This document shows, piece after piece, positions 1-8,927 of a stretch of 64,000 nt of DNA. Position 1 is the stretch's first letter. Every line of letters begins with the position of its first letter. Location of the stretch: the NCBI GenBank assembly GCA_965227695.1, contig OZ245760.1, positions 682,001 through 746,000 on the forward strand, read 5' to 3'. A model generated the notes under the pieces. The model made no database searches, was not told the origin of the DNA, and saw only the letters and a list, made by a program, of their open reading frames with translations. A program made the position numbers and the translations under genes. Origin of the DNA: UBA1858 sp965227695. GTDB lineage: Bacteria; Pseudomonadota; Gammaproteobacteria; UBA4575.

Positions 1-175
1 CGGGCTGGCCAGGTAAACACTGAATGTCTATATTAAAGCCTAAGTTCTCAAGCCATTCCGCAAGATAATTGATTACTTCTAAATTGCTGTTATCCAGATG
101 GGAGTGATTGCTGCTAACAGAAGGGCATGCAATGAGTGTTTTCAGCATTTCAAATTGGGAAGGGGATTTAAGCAT
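1..175 (-). CDS. argE: Acetylornithine deacetylase, N-terminal part (cut by window edge)
   Basis: The first 58 codons of a minus-strand gene that runs off the left edge. The translation starts MLKSPSQFEML, followed by LIACPSVSS, a LDNSN stretch, then LAEWLENLGFN. This matches the N-terminus of ArgE, the M20-family zinc hydrolase that removes the acetyl group from N-acetylornithine in arginine synthesis. The metal ligands lie outside the window, so activity cannot be judged. It is separated from dgkA by about 135 bases that include a hairpin, so it is probably a separate transcript. Another M20 peptidase is possible, but the opening motif is typical of ArgE. Confidence 0.8.
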   Translation of the reverse strand, partial: MLKSPSQFEMLKTLIACPSVSSNHSHLDNSNLEVINYLAEWLENLGFNIDIQCLPGQP

Positions 176-292
176 TGTTCAGTCAAGACCGCAGTAAAAG
201 TATTCTGGATGGCATATGGTTGGTTTTTGTGCGAATAAGTGTATAAGAGAATCCTTTGACATGCGATACTGCGCTAATTGGCCAAAGGTTAG

Positions 293-318
293 GTCTTATA
301 GCTGCGCAGCTATAAGAC
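293..318 (-). terminator. Perfect palindrome at the dgkA stop codon
   Basis: A 26-base perfect palindrome that can fold as an 11-bp stem with a GCGC loop. The dgkA stop codon lies inside it. No clear T-run follows, so termination may be weak or the element may stabilise the 3' end of the long serine-cycle transcript. It would close a transcript that reads mtdA then dgkA. Confidence 0.55.
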
Positions 319-678
319 AAAGCGGTCCAGTGCGATTAAACTCCATACTGAGATGATCAGCATATTACTTAAAAAGACGGCTGCGGAGCCGGCATCCTTG
401 GCAAGCCTGGATAGCTCATGGTGTTCCAGCCCGACCCGGTCGACAACATGCTCGATACCAGTGTTAAGTAGTTCAACGATTAACACGATAAAGAGTGGAA
501 TGATCAATATTGCGGTTTGTGTTAGCGATTCGCCGAGAAAAAATGCGGCCGGGAACAATATTATTCCGCATATTATCTCTTCGCGAAAAGCGGCTTCAGA
601 TTTCCACGTCGCAGTAATCCCCCGGCATGAAAATATGACTGCATTAATAATGCGTTTTATGCCGAAAGTGGTATGCAT
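310..678 (-). CDS. dgkA: Diacylglycerol kinase (prokaryotic integral-membrane type)
   Basis: 122 residues, the usual length for DgkA, the trimeric inner-membrane kinase that converts diacylglycerol to phosphatidic acid and recycles the diacylglycerol left by membrane-derived oligosaccharide and LPS modification. The family signature is present: ELLNTGIE (about residues 68-75), then DRVG and LAKDAGSAAVFLS. An N-terminal amphipathic region precedes three predicted membrane helices. The gene lies only 8 bases downstream of mtdA on the same strand, so it is probably the last gene of the C1 transcript, although nothing links it to C1 metabolism. Confidence 0.95.
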   Translation of the reverse strand: MHTTFGIKRIINAVIFSCRGITATWKSEAAFREEIICGIILFPAAFFLGESLTQTAILIIPLFIVLIVELLNTGIEHVVDRVGLEHHELSRLAKDAGSAAVFLSNMLIISVWSLIALDRFVL

Positions 679-686
679 ATTATTAG

Positions 687-1544
687 CTAAAGAAGTGATT
701 GCGCTGTTTGGTATACTTCTTTTGCATCAAGTACTAAATCATTACTTTCAAACAAACGCGCAATGCATGCCCGGTGTACCCTGAGTTTTAGTGCGCCTAT
801 CCCAATACCGCCGAAGATACGTTTGCCAAAACGTTGCTCATTTTTATCCATCATCTCGATGCCTTCGAAACCAAGGGGTGGAGCGGTATTTACATCGGCC
901 ATGACTTCTATCGATGAATGTTGTTGCCATTGCCCGGCGTCTAATAACTGAATGCCTGTTTTACCTGCACCAAAAACAATATGGGCATTCTCCAATGCAT
1001 CTGCGACAGAGTCCTCACTATCAGCAACCATCGGATGTAATTCAACACCAAACTGTTTATGCATGAGCTCGCAGGATTGCTGTGAGCGTTCCAGCTTGCG
1101 GGAGGTTAAGCGAACATTCGCTCCATTCATCGCCAGCATCGCTGCCGCACGCTGACCAACGGGACCCGTGCCTGCAAGAACAACCGCAGTTTTACCGCTT
1201 ACGTCTGTTGTGCTGGTTATAAGGGCAACACCTGCAGCGGCAGTAGTATTGCAACCATTACTGTCAAGCATGACTGACACCCGGAAATTCTGAAAAAATA
1301 TGGACTGTATTTTTGAGAAAAGCTGCTGGCCTGCAGCCAGATCGCTGCCTCCTACAAATAAAGCAGTGTTTTTTTTGTTTTTGGGTGCACGTGTATAAAT
1401 AGCTCCCTCTACGAGTGAATAACAGTTTTCTGGAGTAATAGAAGCAAATTGAGTGACATGGTCTGCACCACCGTCGTAGGCGACAACCGAGTCAAACACG
1501 CTTGGTATGGAGTCTGTGTCAAAGTGGTAGAGTAATTTTTTCAT
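687..1544 (-). CDS. mtdA: NADP-dependent methylene-H4F/methylene-H4MPT dehydrogenase
   Basis: 285 residues. The start KKLLYHFDTD, the YDGGADHVT segment (about 23-31), DSNGCNTTAAAG (94-105) and the nucleotide-binding loop GTGPVG (125-130) match MtdA of serine-cycle methylotrophs. MtdA oxidises or reduces methylene-tetrahydrofolate, and also methylene-tetrahydromethanopterin, using NADP. Here it sits at the end of the serine-cycle cluster, 163 bases after ppc. In Methylobacterium mtdA is usually followed by fch; no fch is present here, and a folD gene at the other end of the cluster could supply cyclohydrolase activity. MtdB is the main alternative, but the N-terminal similarity is clearly to MtdA. 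Confidence 0.9.
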   Translation of the reverse strand: MKKLLYHFDTDSIPSVFDSVVAYDGGADHVTQFASITPENCYSLVEGAIYTRAPKNKKNTALFVGGSDLAAGQQLFSKIQSIFFQNFRVSVMLDSNGCNTTAAAGVALITSTTDVSGKTAVVLAGTGPVGQRAAAMLAMNGANVRLTSRKLERSQQSCELMHKQFGVELHPMVADSEDSVADALENAHIVFGAGKTGIQLLDAGQWQQHSSIEVMADVNTAPPLGFEGIEMMDKNEQRFGKRIFGGIGIGALKLRVHRACIARLFESNDLVLDAKEVYQTAQSLL

Positions 1545-1707
1545 GAGATTAAATTAGTATTGAGCTTAAAATTAATCATGTCTGGCACATTAGTTGCCAT
1601 TGGATTGATTACCATATGCATACTGCCTGGTAGAATCATATGCAATATTCAAAAAATGCCATCTAAGCCATCACCTTGAGAAGATTTATTCACTGATGGC
1701 AATACAG

Positions 1708-4503
1708 CTAACCTGTCCAGCCAAGCCCTGCAGCAACACAATTGATTGATAGCAGCAAGGGGACCAGGTTGGCCTGGGCAGTGACCTTGGTTGAATCAGG
1801 ATCTCTGAATTGTTTTACAAGTTTTACCTGCTCAAGACCAATTTGCTTAATTCCATGTATCCTGGCCGACATCGTGTCATGGAAATTAGGAAAACGCTTA
1901 CATAATTCCAATTCATTGGTCACTTTTAACAGCATTCGTTCAGTTAATTCTCGCTCAGACTCTATCATGGCCATAATTTTCTGACTGCATTTCTGATCTT
2001 CGACCAATGAGGCATATTCAGTGGCTACTTCAAAGTCGGTGAGGAACAGCATTTTTTCCACGTTATCCGTGATTAACCTGAATATCGGGCATTTCTCGAA
2101 CATTTCATGAAGAATTGCCAGGCCTGCGTCACCTCGTTCATTGAGCAAGTGCTCGATCGCGGTTCCGTATCCGTACCAGCCCGGTACCATTAAACGATTC
2201 TGTGTCCAGGCAAATACCCATGGAATTGCTCGCAGATCATCCAGGCTGGAAGCACCAAAGCGGCGAGCAGGGCGAGAGCCTATTTTCATTAATGTCAATT
2301 CCTCGACGGGACTGGCGTACTGATAAAAGTCAACCAGCCCGGGTGCCTCGACCAGATTACGATATCTTACTTGTGATGTCGCAGACAGGATTTCCATGAT
2401 TTCATCGTATTCAGAACGCTTTTGTAAATTTGGATCCTGTTCCGAAAAGAGTGTGTGCGAGAGTACACTGGCGGCCAGTAATTCCATTTGCTGCTCGGCA
2501 ACTTCCCGGTTTGCAAACTTGCTCGACACTACTTCGCCCTGTTCTGTGACTCGCATGCGGCCATTAATCGTTCCTGCCGGCTGGGCTGCAATAGCCCGAC
2601 CCGCTGGCGCACCACCGCGAGAAACTGAGCCTCCGCGGCCATGGAAAAATGAAATCTGAATGTCGTGTTTCTGGCCAGCCTGATAAATCATTGTTTGCGC
2701 TTTACTTACTTCCCAGGTGGAACAGACACACCCGCCATCTTTATTGGAATCAGAGTAGCCCACCATGATTTCCTGATGACCGCCAAATTCACTGATCGTG
2801 CGCCTGACAAAAGGAATATCGAGAAGATCCTCGAGTATGGCCGGGCCATTGCGCAAATCATCGATTGTCTCAAGCAAGGGAACTACAAGAATTCGACAGG
2901 AAGCAATATTCTGTTCGTCAGTAAATAGCCCTGCGTACTTGGCAAGCAGGTAGACGCCAATGATATCCTCGCTTGACTGGGTCATGCTTAAAATGAAAAC
3001 ACCAAATGCATCCCGGTCAATTTTCTCCTGAAGTGTTCGAATCAGCCGCATTAAATCAAGTGTTTCGTGACTCATCTCAGAGAGTGAGCTAAATTGAGGC
3101 AGCTTGTTTATTGGTTCCTGTAATTTTTCCAGCAGCCAGTGACGCCATTCTTCGCTGTCTTTGGAAGGTGGTTCGCGGTCTGTCCCGTTTTGAGCCTTCC
3201 AGATTTCCTGTAATGCCTGCGTAGTCACAGTGGAGTTCTGGCGCAGGTCAAGACTGCTGGTATGAAAGCCAAAAGCTTCTACACTATGGCGAAACGGGCG
3301 GATATGGTTGATACATATCGTTTCACAATTTGCGGCCAGCAGGCCCTCTTCAATTACACGCAAATCGGCCGATATCTCGCTGACAGATCGGTAAGCAATA
3401 CTTTGTTTGCTGTCTGTGGAAAGCTGGTAGAGATTTGCAGTGAGTCTTTTGATAATGCAATAGATGATTTGTCTGAACACTTCACCAGGATTGCGAGACT
3501 TGATGTTGTCTGCATCACCACTTTTTTCCAATATTTCATCTAGCTGTGTATAAAAACTCTCAGGCAGGTCAACCGAATGATTGGCAATGCTTAAATATGA
3601 ACCCAATCCTTTCAGCTGGGTTAAATAATGTTGCAGGGTTGTCTTGGCGGATTGCTTGACTGCATACTCGGTAACTTCAGTCGTAACAAAAGGATTGCCA
3701 TCCCTGTCACCTCCTATCCATGAGCCAAACTGGAAAAAAGCCGGGATGTTGAATGTGTGGTCCGGATAATATTGATTCAGTACGCGTTCGAGCTCTGCAT
3801 AAAGTTCATTGACACCCTGGTATAGAGACTCTTTGAAAAAGTGCAAGCCCCAGGAAACTTCCTGTTGCACAGTTGGCTTTTCGAGCCGTATTTCGCCGGT
3901 TAGCCAGAGCAGGTCAATTTCATCGCGCACGTTTTGCTTGAGTATCTCACGCTCATGCGTAGTACTGCGATCTTTTTCCAGCTGCTTGAGCAACATGTAG
4001 ATTCTGTGGTGGATTTCCAGCACTGTCACGCGTTTTGCTTCGGTCGGGTGAGCGGTGATGGTTGGGAAGATCGATGAGTGTTCAAAAACTTTTTGTAACT
4101 GGTCTGCGCTGACACCTTCACTTGCGGCTTGTGAAATCACCTGGGCAAAGGTTCCTGGCACCTGATTATGGCCGATTTCCGATTCGATCAAGCGCAGTCG
4201 CTTTTCATTGACGTGCTGATCCAGTATGGATAGCAGCTGAAACCAGATCCCATATGCCTGAAGAGAATAAGTCAATAATTTCTGATTGGAGTGACGTAAC
4301 TCCTGTGTGCCAAGAATAATGTCCTCAATTTCGGGGCTACGCTTTCGGATCACCTCTATCAGGCTGTTGAATAATAGCTCAGTCACCTCATCACTATATT
4401 TTGTTACACGATCCGAAATGGAAGCACTGCTGGAAACAGAGACAAACTGTGTCCAATTGGAAAGAAATGACTTGATCGACATTGATTTTTTCTTGCTAGA
4501 CAT
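1708..4503 (-). CDS. ppc: Phosphoenolpyruvate carboxylase
   Basis: About 931 residues from the ATG at 4503; the open frame extends a further 32 codons upstream, but that part has no family similarity and crosses the intercistronic hairpin. Catalytic motifs are present: TAHPTEAKR near residue 150, GGDRDGNP, GYSDSNKDGG and FHGRGGSVSRGG in the middle. Ppc carboxylates PEP to oxaloacetate, the carbon-fixing step of the serine cycle. The protein ends GLGWTG rather than the common NTG; the terminal TG is kept. The location next to hprA and mtk genes suggests the serine-cycle isoform. No strong ribosome binding site is seen; the ATG at 4482 is an alternative start. Confidence 0.95.
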   Translation of the reverse strand: MSSKKKSMSIKSFLSNWTQFVSVSSSASISDRVTKYSDEVTELLFNSLIEVIRKRSPEIEDIILGTQELRHSNQKLLTYSLQAYGIWFQLLSILDQHVNEKRLRLIESEIGHNQVPGTFAQVISQAASEGVSADQLQKVFEHSSIFPTITAHPTEAKRVTVLEIHHRIYMLLKQLEKDRSTTHEREILKQNVRDEIDLLWLTGEIRLEKPTVQQEVSWGLHFFKESLYQGVNELYAELERVLNQYYPDHTFNIPAFFQFGSWIGGDRDGNPFVTTEVTEYAVKQSAKTTLQHYLTQLKGLGSYLSIANHSVDLPESFYTQLDEILEKSGDADNIKSRNPGEVFRQIIYCIIKRLTANLYQLSTDSKQSIAYRSVSEISADLRVIEEGLLAANCETICINHIRPFRHSVEAFGFHTSSLDLRQNSTVTTQALQEIWKAQNGTDREPPSKDSEEWRHWLLEKLQEPINKLPQFSSLSEMSHETLDLMRLIRTLQEKIDRDAFGVFILSMTQSSEDIIGVYLLAKYAGLFTDEQNIASCRILVVPLLETIDDLRNGPAILEDLLDIPFVRRTISEFGGHQEIMVGYSDSNKDGGCVCSTWEVSKAQTMIYQAGQKHDIQISFFHGRGGSVSRGGAPAGRAIAAQPAGTINGRMRVTEQGEVVSSKFANREVAEQQMELLAASVLSHTLFSEQDPNLQKRSEYDEIMEILSATSQVRYRNLVEAPGLVDFYQYASPVEELTLMKIGSRPARRFGASSLDDLRAIPWVFAWTQNRLMVPGWYGYGTAIEHLLNERGDAGLAILHEMFEKCPIFRLITDNVEKMLFLTDFEVATEYASLVEDQKCSQKIMAMIESERELTERMLLKVTNELELCKRFPNFHDTMSARIHGIKQIGLEQVKLVKQFRDPDSTKVTAQANLVPLLLSINCVAAGLGWTG

Positions 4504-4526
4504 AATGTTGTTTTTGCTTGTATACG

Positions 4527-4559
4527 CACAAAAGGAGGCCTGATGAGCCCCCTTTTGTG
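4527..4559 (-). terminator. Hairpin between hprA and ppc
   Basis: A 13-bp stem with one mismatch (4527-4539 pairing with 4547-4559) and a 7-base loop. On the minus strand the stem is GC-rich in its centre and ends CCTTTTGTG. It lies in the hprA-ppc spacer about 24 bases before the chosen ppc start. It may be a partial terminator or a processing site that sets ppc expression below that of upstream genes. Confidence 0.5.
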
Positions 4560-4627
4560 AAGTTGTTACACAATATTGCCCACGTGAGACGTGCTGCAAT
4601 CACTGCTATCGCGATAATGTAGCAATT

Positions 4628-5596
4628 TTATACCAACTTATCGCGCGGAGTTTCTCCAGCAAAAAAGGCTTTCAGGTTATCCAATACACGCTCACCCATG
4701 GCTATTCGTGTTTCTACCGAAGCGCTACCCAGATGTGGCAAAAGTACGGCATTTTCACAATCAAGGAAGCCAGGATCCAGCTTTGGTTCGCCTTCAAAGA
4801 CGTCAAGGCCGGCTCCTGCGATCGTGCCGTTTTTAAGCGCCTTGATTAACGCCTGATTATCAATGACATCACCTCGCGCAGAGTTGATTAACACTGCGTG
4901 TTTTTGCATCATCCCTATGCGTTCCTCATTCAGTAAATGATAGGTGTCTTTACCGCCGGGACAATGAAGAGAAACAAAATCTGCTTGACCTAATACTTCC
5001 TCAACACTCATTTGTGTTGCGCCAAAACGATTCACTACCTCCTGTGGAGGCGGGTACGGATCACTAAAGATAATACGCATACCAAACCCGAAATGAGCCC
5101 GAGCGGCCGTGGCCTGGGCAATTCGGCCAAAGCCAATACAGCCAAGTGTTTTACCTGTTACCTTGGTAGCCATCATGTGAGTTGGACGCCAGCCGGTCCA
5201 TTCACCATTTCTGAGATGTCGCTCACCTTCACCAATTCTTCGGGCCGCAGAAATAAGCAAACCCATTGCAATATCTGCAGTACAGTCAGTTAATACTTCT
5301 GGTGTGTTGGTCACTGTTAATCCGCGCGATTTTGCTGCATCCAGGTCGATATGGTTAAAACCGACACCATAGCTGGCGATTATTTTGGCGGAAATATCAG
5401 AAGTGCCAAGTACATCTGCATTAACCTGGTCTGTCACAGTTGGGCAAAAAGCATCACAATTGGCAAGTGCCGCCTTCATTTCATCCGGAGTCATGGCCAC
5501 ATCATTTTCATTAAGCTGTACGTCATACAGCTCTTTTAGCTGGGCTTCAACTGGCTCCGGCCATTTGCGGGTCACTATTACTTTAGGTTTGCTCAT
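4628..5596 (-). CDS. hprA: Hydroxypyruvate reductase / D-glycerate dehydrogenase
   Basis: 322 residues, a D-isomer-specific 2-hydroxyacid dehydrogenase. The catalytic Arg (NSARGD), Glu (VFEGEP) and His (LLPHLGSAS) are present, with a Rossmann loop GFGRIA where the last glycine of the usual GxGxxG is alanine. It reduces hydroxypyruvate to glycerate in the serine cycle. The start is ATG at 5596 preceded by AGGGAGAA; the codon just upstream is TTG and in frame, but the spacing favours ATG. It lies 26 bases after mtkB. Family membership alone would not separate it from glyoxylate reductase; the neighbours make hydroxypyruvate the likely substrate. Confidence 0.9.
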   Translation of the reverse strand: MSKPKVIVTRKWPEPVEAQLKELYDVQLNENDVAMTPDEMKAALANCDAFCPTVTDQVNADVLGTSDISAKIIASYGVGFNHIDLDAAKSRGLTVTNTPEVLTDCTADIAMGLLISAARRIGEGERHLRNGEWTGWRPTHMMATKVTGKTLGCIGFGRIAQATAARAHFGFGMRIIFSDPYPPPQEVVNRFGATQMSVEEVLGQADFVSLHCPGGKDTYHLLNEERIGMMQKHAVLINSARGDVIDNQALIKALKNGTIAGAGLDVFEGEPKLDPGFLDCENAVLLPHLGSASVETRIAMGERVLDNLKAFFAGETPRDKLV

Positions 5597-5622
5597 CAAG
5601 ATTCTCCCTGGGATATTGATAT

Positions 5623-6510
5623 TTAGAGTTCTTTCAGTACTTTTTCCATGGTGATGCCAAGGTCTGAAGGATTTGGTGCAACAGTCACACCCGCTTCCTT
5701 GAGGAGGGCGACTTTTTCTGCGGCACTTTCACCCACGCCAGAGACAATGGCTCCGGCATGGCCCATGCGGCGTCCTTTAGGAGCAGTCAGACCTGCAATG
5801 TAGGCTACCAGTGGCTTGGTCATATGATTCTTAAAGTACTCCGCAGCCTCTGCTTCCTGTGGGCCGCCGATTTCCCCGATCATCATCACTGCCTTGGTTT
5901 CGGGGTCATTTTCAAAGTGCTCAAGGATATCGCGATGAGAGCTTCCATTGATTGGATCGCCACCAATTCCCACGCTGGTAGTGATACCAATACCGAGGGC
6001 TTTCATTTGTGAGGCAGCTTCGTAACCCAGTGTGCCGGAGCGGCCAACGACACCTACTTCACCTTGCATGTATATATGTCCGGGCATAATGCCCAGCATG
6101 GCTTTTCCGGGGCTGATTGTTCCGGCACAGTTGGGACCGGTCAGCACCATACGGTTTTCCTTTTTGTAGCGGTACATATACCGCTTGACTTTCATCATGT
6201 CCTGCGCAGGGATGCCATCTGATATGGCAACACAGTATTTGATTCCTGCGTCTGCGGCTTCCATGATTGAGTCAGCTGCGTAGGCTGCAGGAACAAAAAT
6301 GATACTGGCTTCTGCCCCTACCTCTTTAACCGCTTCCTTGACAGTATTGAAAACAGGTTTACCGAGATGTTCTTTGCCGCCCTTGCCGGGCGTCACGCCA
6401 CCCACCAGGTTAGTCCCGTATTCCATCATCTCTTCAGCGTGGAAGGTGCCAATTTTACCGGTAAATCCTTGTACGATTACTTTAGTTTTTTCATTAAGTA
6501 ATACAGTCAT
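5623..6510 (-). CDS. mtkB: Malate thiokinase (malate-CoA ligase), alpha-type subunit
   Basis: 295 residues, similar to the alpha subunit of succinyl-CoA synthetase. The CoA-binding start (VQGFTGKIGTFHAEEM) and the phosphohistidine region (MGHAGAIVSG) are present. With MtkA it forms malyl-CoA from malate, CoA and ATP, which Mcl then cleaves. The gene is 12 bases downstream of mtkA. The assignment to malate rather than succinate rests on the partner (MtkA-like sequence) and on the neighbouring mcl, sga and hprA genes. Confidence 0.92.
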   Translation of the reverse strand: MTVLLNEKTKVIVQGFTGKIGTFHAEEMMEYGTNLVGGVTPGKGGKEHLGKPVFNTVKEAVKEVGAEASIIFVPAAYAADSIMEAADAGIKYCVAISDGIPAQDMMKVKRYMYRYKKENRMVLTGPNCAGTISPGKAMLGIMPGHIYMQGEVGVVGRSGTLGYEAASQMKALGIGITTSVGIGGDPINGSSHRDILEHFENDPETKAVMMIGEIGGPQEAEAAEYFKNHMTKPLVAYIAGLTAPKGRRMGHAGAIVSGVGESAAEKVALLKEAGVTVAPNPSDLGITMEKVLKEL

Positions 6511-6522
6511 TGTTCAATCTCC

Positions 6523-7698
6523 CTATGCGCCAACGGCTTGGTTACGAGCTTCAACTGCTTTTTCAGCCGCTTCAGCCAGTGTATGGGCAGTGATTATTGG
6601 CAATCCGCTATCCGCCAGTATTTTCTGTCCCTGTTCAACGTTTGTGCCTGAGAGTCGCACAACAAGGGGCACTTTTACTTCCAGCTTTTTAAAGGCCTGT
6701 ACAATTCCTTCCGCAATCCAGTCACAACGGTTGATGCCGGCAAAAATATTGACAAGAAAGGCTTTAACACCTTCATCAGCGAGCACTAATTCAAACGCTT
6801 TTGCTACCCGCTCCGGTGATGCACCTCCTCCAATGTCAAGGAAGTTGGCCGGTTCTCCTCCTTTATGCTTGATCATGTCGAGCGAAGCCATGGCCAGACC
6901 TGCACCATTAATCATGCAACCAATGTCGCCATCGAGGCCAACATAACTGAGGCCATAGTCTGATGCTGCCGTTTCGCGGGGATCTTCTTGTGATTTATCA
7001 CGCAGTTCTGCAATATTTGGGCGACGGAACAACGCGTTACTGTCAAAACCCATTTTTGCGTCGAGTGCACGAATGTGGCCATCTTTGGTGACAACCAGGG
7101 GATTGATTTCTACCATGGTGGCATCAAGCTCGGTGAAGGAGCGGTATGCACCCTTAAGTGTTTTGACCGCCTGCGATACCAGAGATGGGTCGAGGCCGAG
7201 CTGGAATGCAATTTCCCGTGCCTGGAAATCTGTCAGACCGACCTGTGGCTCAATTTCCGTGCGGATAATGGCTTCAGGGTTGGTAGCAGCGACTTCTTCA
7301 ATATCCATACCTCCCTGGGATGAAGCCACAATGGCTACCCTTTGTTTTACGCGGTCAAGTACAAGGGCAACATACAGTTCTTTTTCTATATCCGTGCCTT
7401 CTTCTATATAAAGACGATATACAACTTTGCCCTGGGGGCCAGTTTGGTGTGTGACCAGTGTCTTGCCGAGAAGATCTGTTGCCGCAGTTAATACTTCATC
7501 TTCTGTGCTACAGATTTTTACTCCGCCCGCTTTCCCGCGCGCACCTGAGTGTATCTGTGCTTTCACAACCCACTTGTTGCCACCAATTTCCTTGGCGCGA
7601 TACACAGCCTGTTCAGGGCTGTATGCGAGTCCGCCGGGTGCAATGCTGACACCAAATTTGGATAATAGCTCTTTTGCCTGATACTCGTGGATGTCCAC
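6523..7698 (-). CDS. mtkA: Malate thiokinase (malate-CoA ligase), beta-type subunit
   Basis: 391 residues with an ATP-grasp domain: WVVKAQIHSGARGKAGG near residue 45, EINPLVV near 200, and the CoA-ligase region INGAGLAMA to NIFAGINRCDW. The wording closely follows MtkA of Methylobacterium (for example ELRDKSQEDPRET and GLSYVGLDG), which supports malate rather than succinate as substrate. The start codon is GTG at 7698, preceded by GGGAGGAAG at good spacing; the ATG five bases upstream is out of frame. It is separated from mcl by 194 bases with three hairpins, so mtkA may have its own promoter there. Confidence 0.94.
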   Translation of the reverse strand: MDIHEYQAKELLSKFGVSIAPGGLAYSPEQAVYRAKEIGGNKWVVKAQIHSGARGKAGGVKICSTEDEVLTAATDLLGKTLVTHQTGPQGKVVYRLYIEEGTDIEKELYVALVLDRVKQRVAIVASSQGGMDIEEVAATNPEAIIRTEIEPQVGLTDFQAREIAFQLGLDPSLVSQAVKTLKGAYRSFTELDATMVEINPLVVTKDGHIRALDAKMGFDSNALFRRPNIAELRDKSQEDPRETAASDYGLSYVGLDGDIGCMINGAGLAMASLDMIKHKGGEPANFLDIGGGASPERVAKAFELVLADEGVKAFLVNIFAGINRCDWIAEGIVQAFKKLEVKVPLVVRLSGTNVEQGQKILADSGLPIITAHTLAEAAEKAVEARNQAVGA

Positions 7699-7738
7699 AG
7701 CATCTTCCTCCCATGTTTGAATTTAATAAAGAATTTTA

Positions 7739-7762
7739 CGCACGCGAACAGGGTTGCGTGCG
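7739..7762 (-). promoter_or_regulatory. Leader hairpin upstream of mtkA
   Basis: A 7-bp GC-rich inverted repeat (CGCACGC / GCGTGCG) with a 10-base loop, about 40 bases before the mtkA GTG start on the minus strand. It is the last of three stems in the mcl-mtkA spacer. It is not followed by a T-run and leaves the ribosome binding site free, so a role in leader stability or as a protein-binding site is more likely than termination. Confidence 0.35.
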
Positions 7763-7804
7763 AGTATTAGTTACTCCATCTATTTATGTACGCTGGATCA
7801 GAAA

Positions 7805-7842
7805 AGTCGTATAAGTAATATGGTTATAATTTTTATACGACT
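7805..7842 (-). terminator. Second hairpin in the mcl-mtkA spacer
   Basis: A perfect 10-bp inverted repeat (AGTCGTATAA / TTATACGACT) with an 18-base AT-rich loop. It follows directly after the stronger hairpin next to mcl. Its loop is large for a terminator; an operator for a dimeric regulator is equally possible, given its place upstream of mtkA. Confidence 0.4.
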
Positions 7843-7850
7843 ATTTTAGG

Positions 7851-7878
7851 TGTACCTTGCACTATTGTGCAAGGTACA
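7851..7878 (-). terminator. Strong hairpin after mcl
   Basis: A perfect 12-bp stem (TGTACCTTGCAC / GTGCAAGGTACA) with a 4-base loop, 14 bases past the mcl stop codon. No long T-run follows on the minus strand. It probably marks the 3' end of the mcl segment of the transcript, by termination or by protection from exonucleases. Confidence 0.6.
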
Positions 7879-7892
7879 CGAGGGGGTAGTGG

Positions 7893-8840
7893 TTAAGATT
7901 TGCTCTTTGCCGCAATGGCATCTGCTGCACGGACGACATTTTCGGCCATTCGTGCTGAAGCTGCATCAATCATTTTACCATCAAGCGAGGCCGCACCCCG
8001 GCCCTCTTTAGCCGCTTTATCCAATTCTTCCAGAATGCGGTGCGCGCGGGTGACTTCCGCTTCGGGCGGTGAAAAGACCTCGTTCGCCAGGTCAATTTGG
8101 GATGGATGAATCGCCCATTTTCCTTCAATACCGAGTGCAGCACCGCGTCTAGCCGCCAGAAGATAGCCGTCAGGATCATTAAAGTCGCCAAATGGCCCAT
8201 CAATCGGACGCAGTCCATAGGCGCGACAGGCGACGGTCATGCGAGAGATCGCATGGTGCCACTGATCACCAGGGTAATCCGGATTGAGTCCTCCAATATT
8301 GACCGTGCGTGCGCGATTGCTGGCCGCATAATCCGCGACGCCAAAATGCATTGCTTCCATTCGTTGGCTGGAAGTGGCTATTGCTTCTACATTCGCCATG
8401 CCTAATGCCGTCTCGATTAACGCCTCCAAGCCGATTCTGTTGTCAAAACCTTTGGCTTCTTCAATTTGGGTAACCATCGCATCAACCATGTATACATCTG
8501 CTGGTGTGCCTACTTTTGGTATCAGTATAGTGTCCAGATTGCTGCCTGCCTGCTCGACCACATCAACTACATCACGGTACATATAGTGTGTATCAAGGCC
8601 GTTAATACGAATGGATACCGTTTTTCCTTTTCCTTTCCAGTCAATATCGTTGAGTGCTTCAACAATATTTTTCCGCGCCTGTAGCTTGTCATCAGGTGCA
8701 ACGGCGTCCTCCAGATCAAGAAAAACGTAATCAGCCTGAGAGTCTGCGGCTTTCTCTATCATTTTAAGGTTTGAACCTGGTACAGCAAGTTCGCAGCGCT
8801 GTACCCGCAATTTGGCGGGTTTGTATTGTGTGAAACTCAT
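7893..8840 (-). CDS. mcl: L-malyl-CoA lyase (CitE-like)
   Basis: 315 residues of the HpcH/HpaI/CitE fold. Typical motifs are ELAVPGSN near residue 17, FLDLEDAVAPDDK near 40, and the acidic metal-binding residues in GLEALIETALGM. Mcl cleaves malyl-CoA to acetyl-CoA and glyoxylate, regenerating the glyoxylate that Sga aminates. A ribosome binding site AGGAAAG precedes the ATG. It stands between sga and mtkA and is bounded on both sides by hairpins. The context makes malyl-CoA lyase far more likely than citrate lyase. Confidence 0.93.
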   Translation of the reverse strand: MSFTQYKPAKLRVQRCELAVPGSNLKMIEKAADSQADYVFLDLEDAVAPDDKLQARKNIVEALNDIDWKGKGKTVSIRINGLDTHYMYRDVVDVVEQAGSNLDTILIPKVGTPADVYMVDAMVTQIEEAKGFDNRIGLEALIETALGMANVEAIATSSQRMEAMHFGVADYAASNRARTVNIGGLNPDYPGDQWHHAISRMTVACRAYGLRPIDGPFGDFNDPDGYLLAARRGAALGIEGKWAIHPSQIDLANEVFSPPEAEVTRAHRILEELDKAAKEGRGAASLDGKMIDAASARMAENVVRAADAIAAKSKS

Positions 8841-8868
8841 AATAAAACTTTCCTAATGATTAAAATGC

Positions 8869-8894
8869 TCCTGAGAGCCATCAGGCTCTCAGGA
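8869..8894 (-). terminator. Intrinsic terminator or attenuator between sga and mcl
   Basis: A perfect 11-bp stem (TCCTGAGAGCC / GGCTCTCAGGA) with a 4-base loop, followed on the minus strand by GCATTTTAAT. It has the form of a weak rho-independent terminator and would lower mcl transcription relative to sga unless read through. Confidence 0.6.
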
Positions 8895-8927
8895 ATGGTG
8901 AATATGACAAACTTGAACCGTCAGCAA

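Noticed and set aside
6299..6946. 215-codon plus-strand frame opposite mtkB and mtkA
   Set aside because: Shadow of two well-recognised genes, with no domain of its own.
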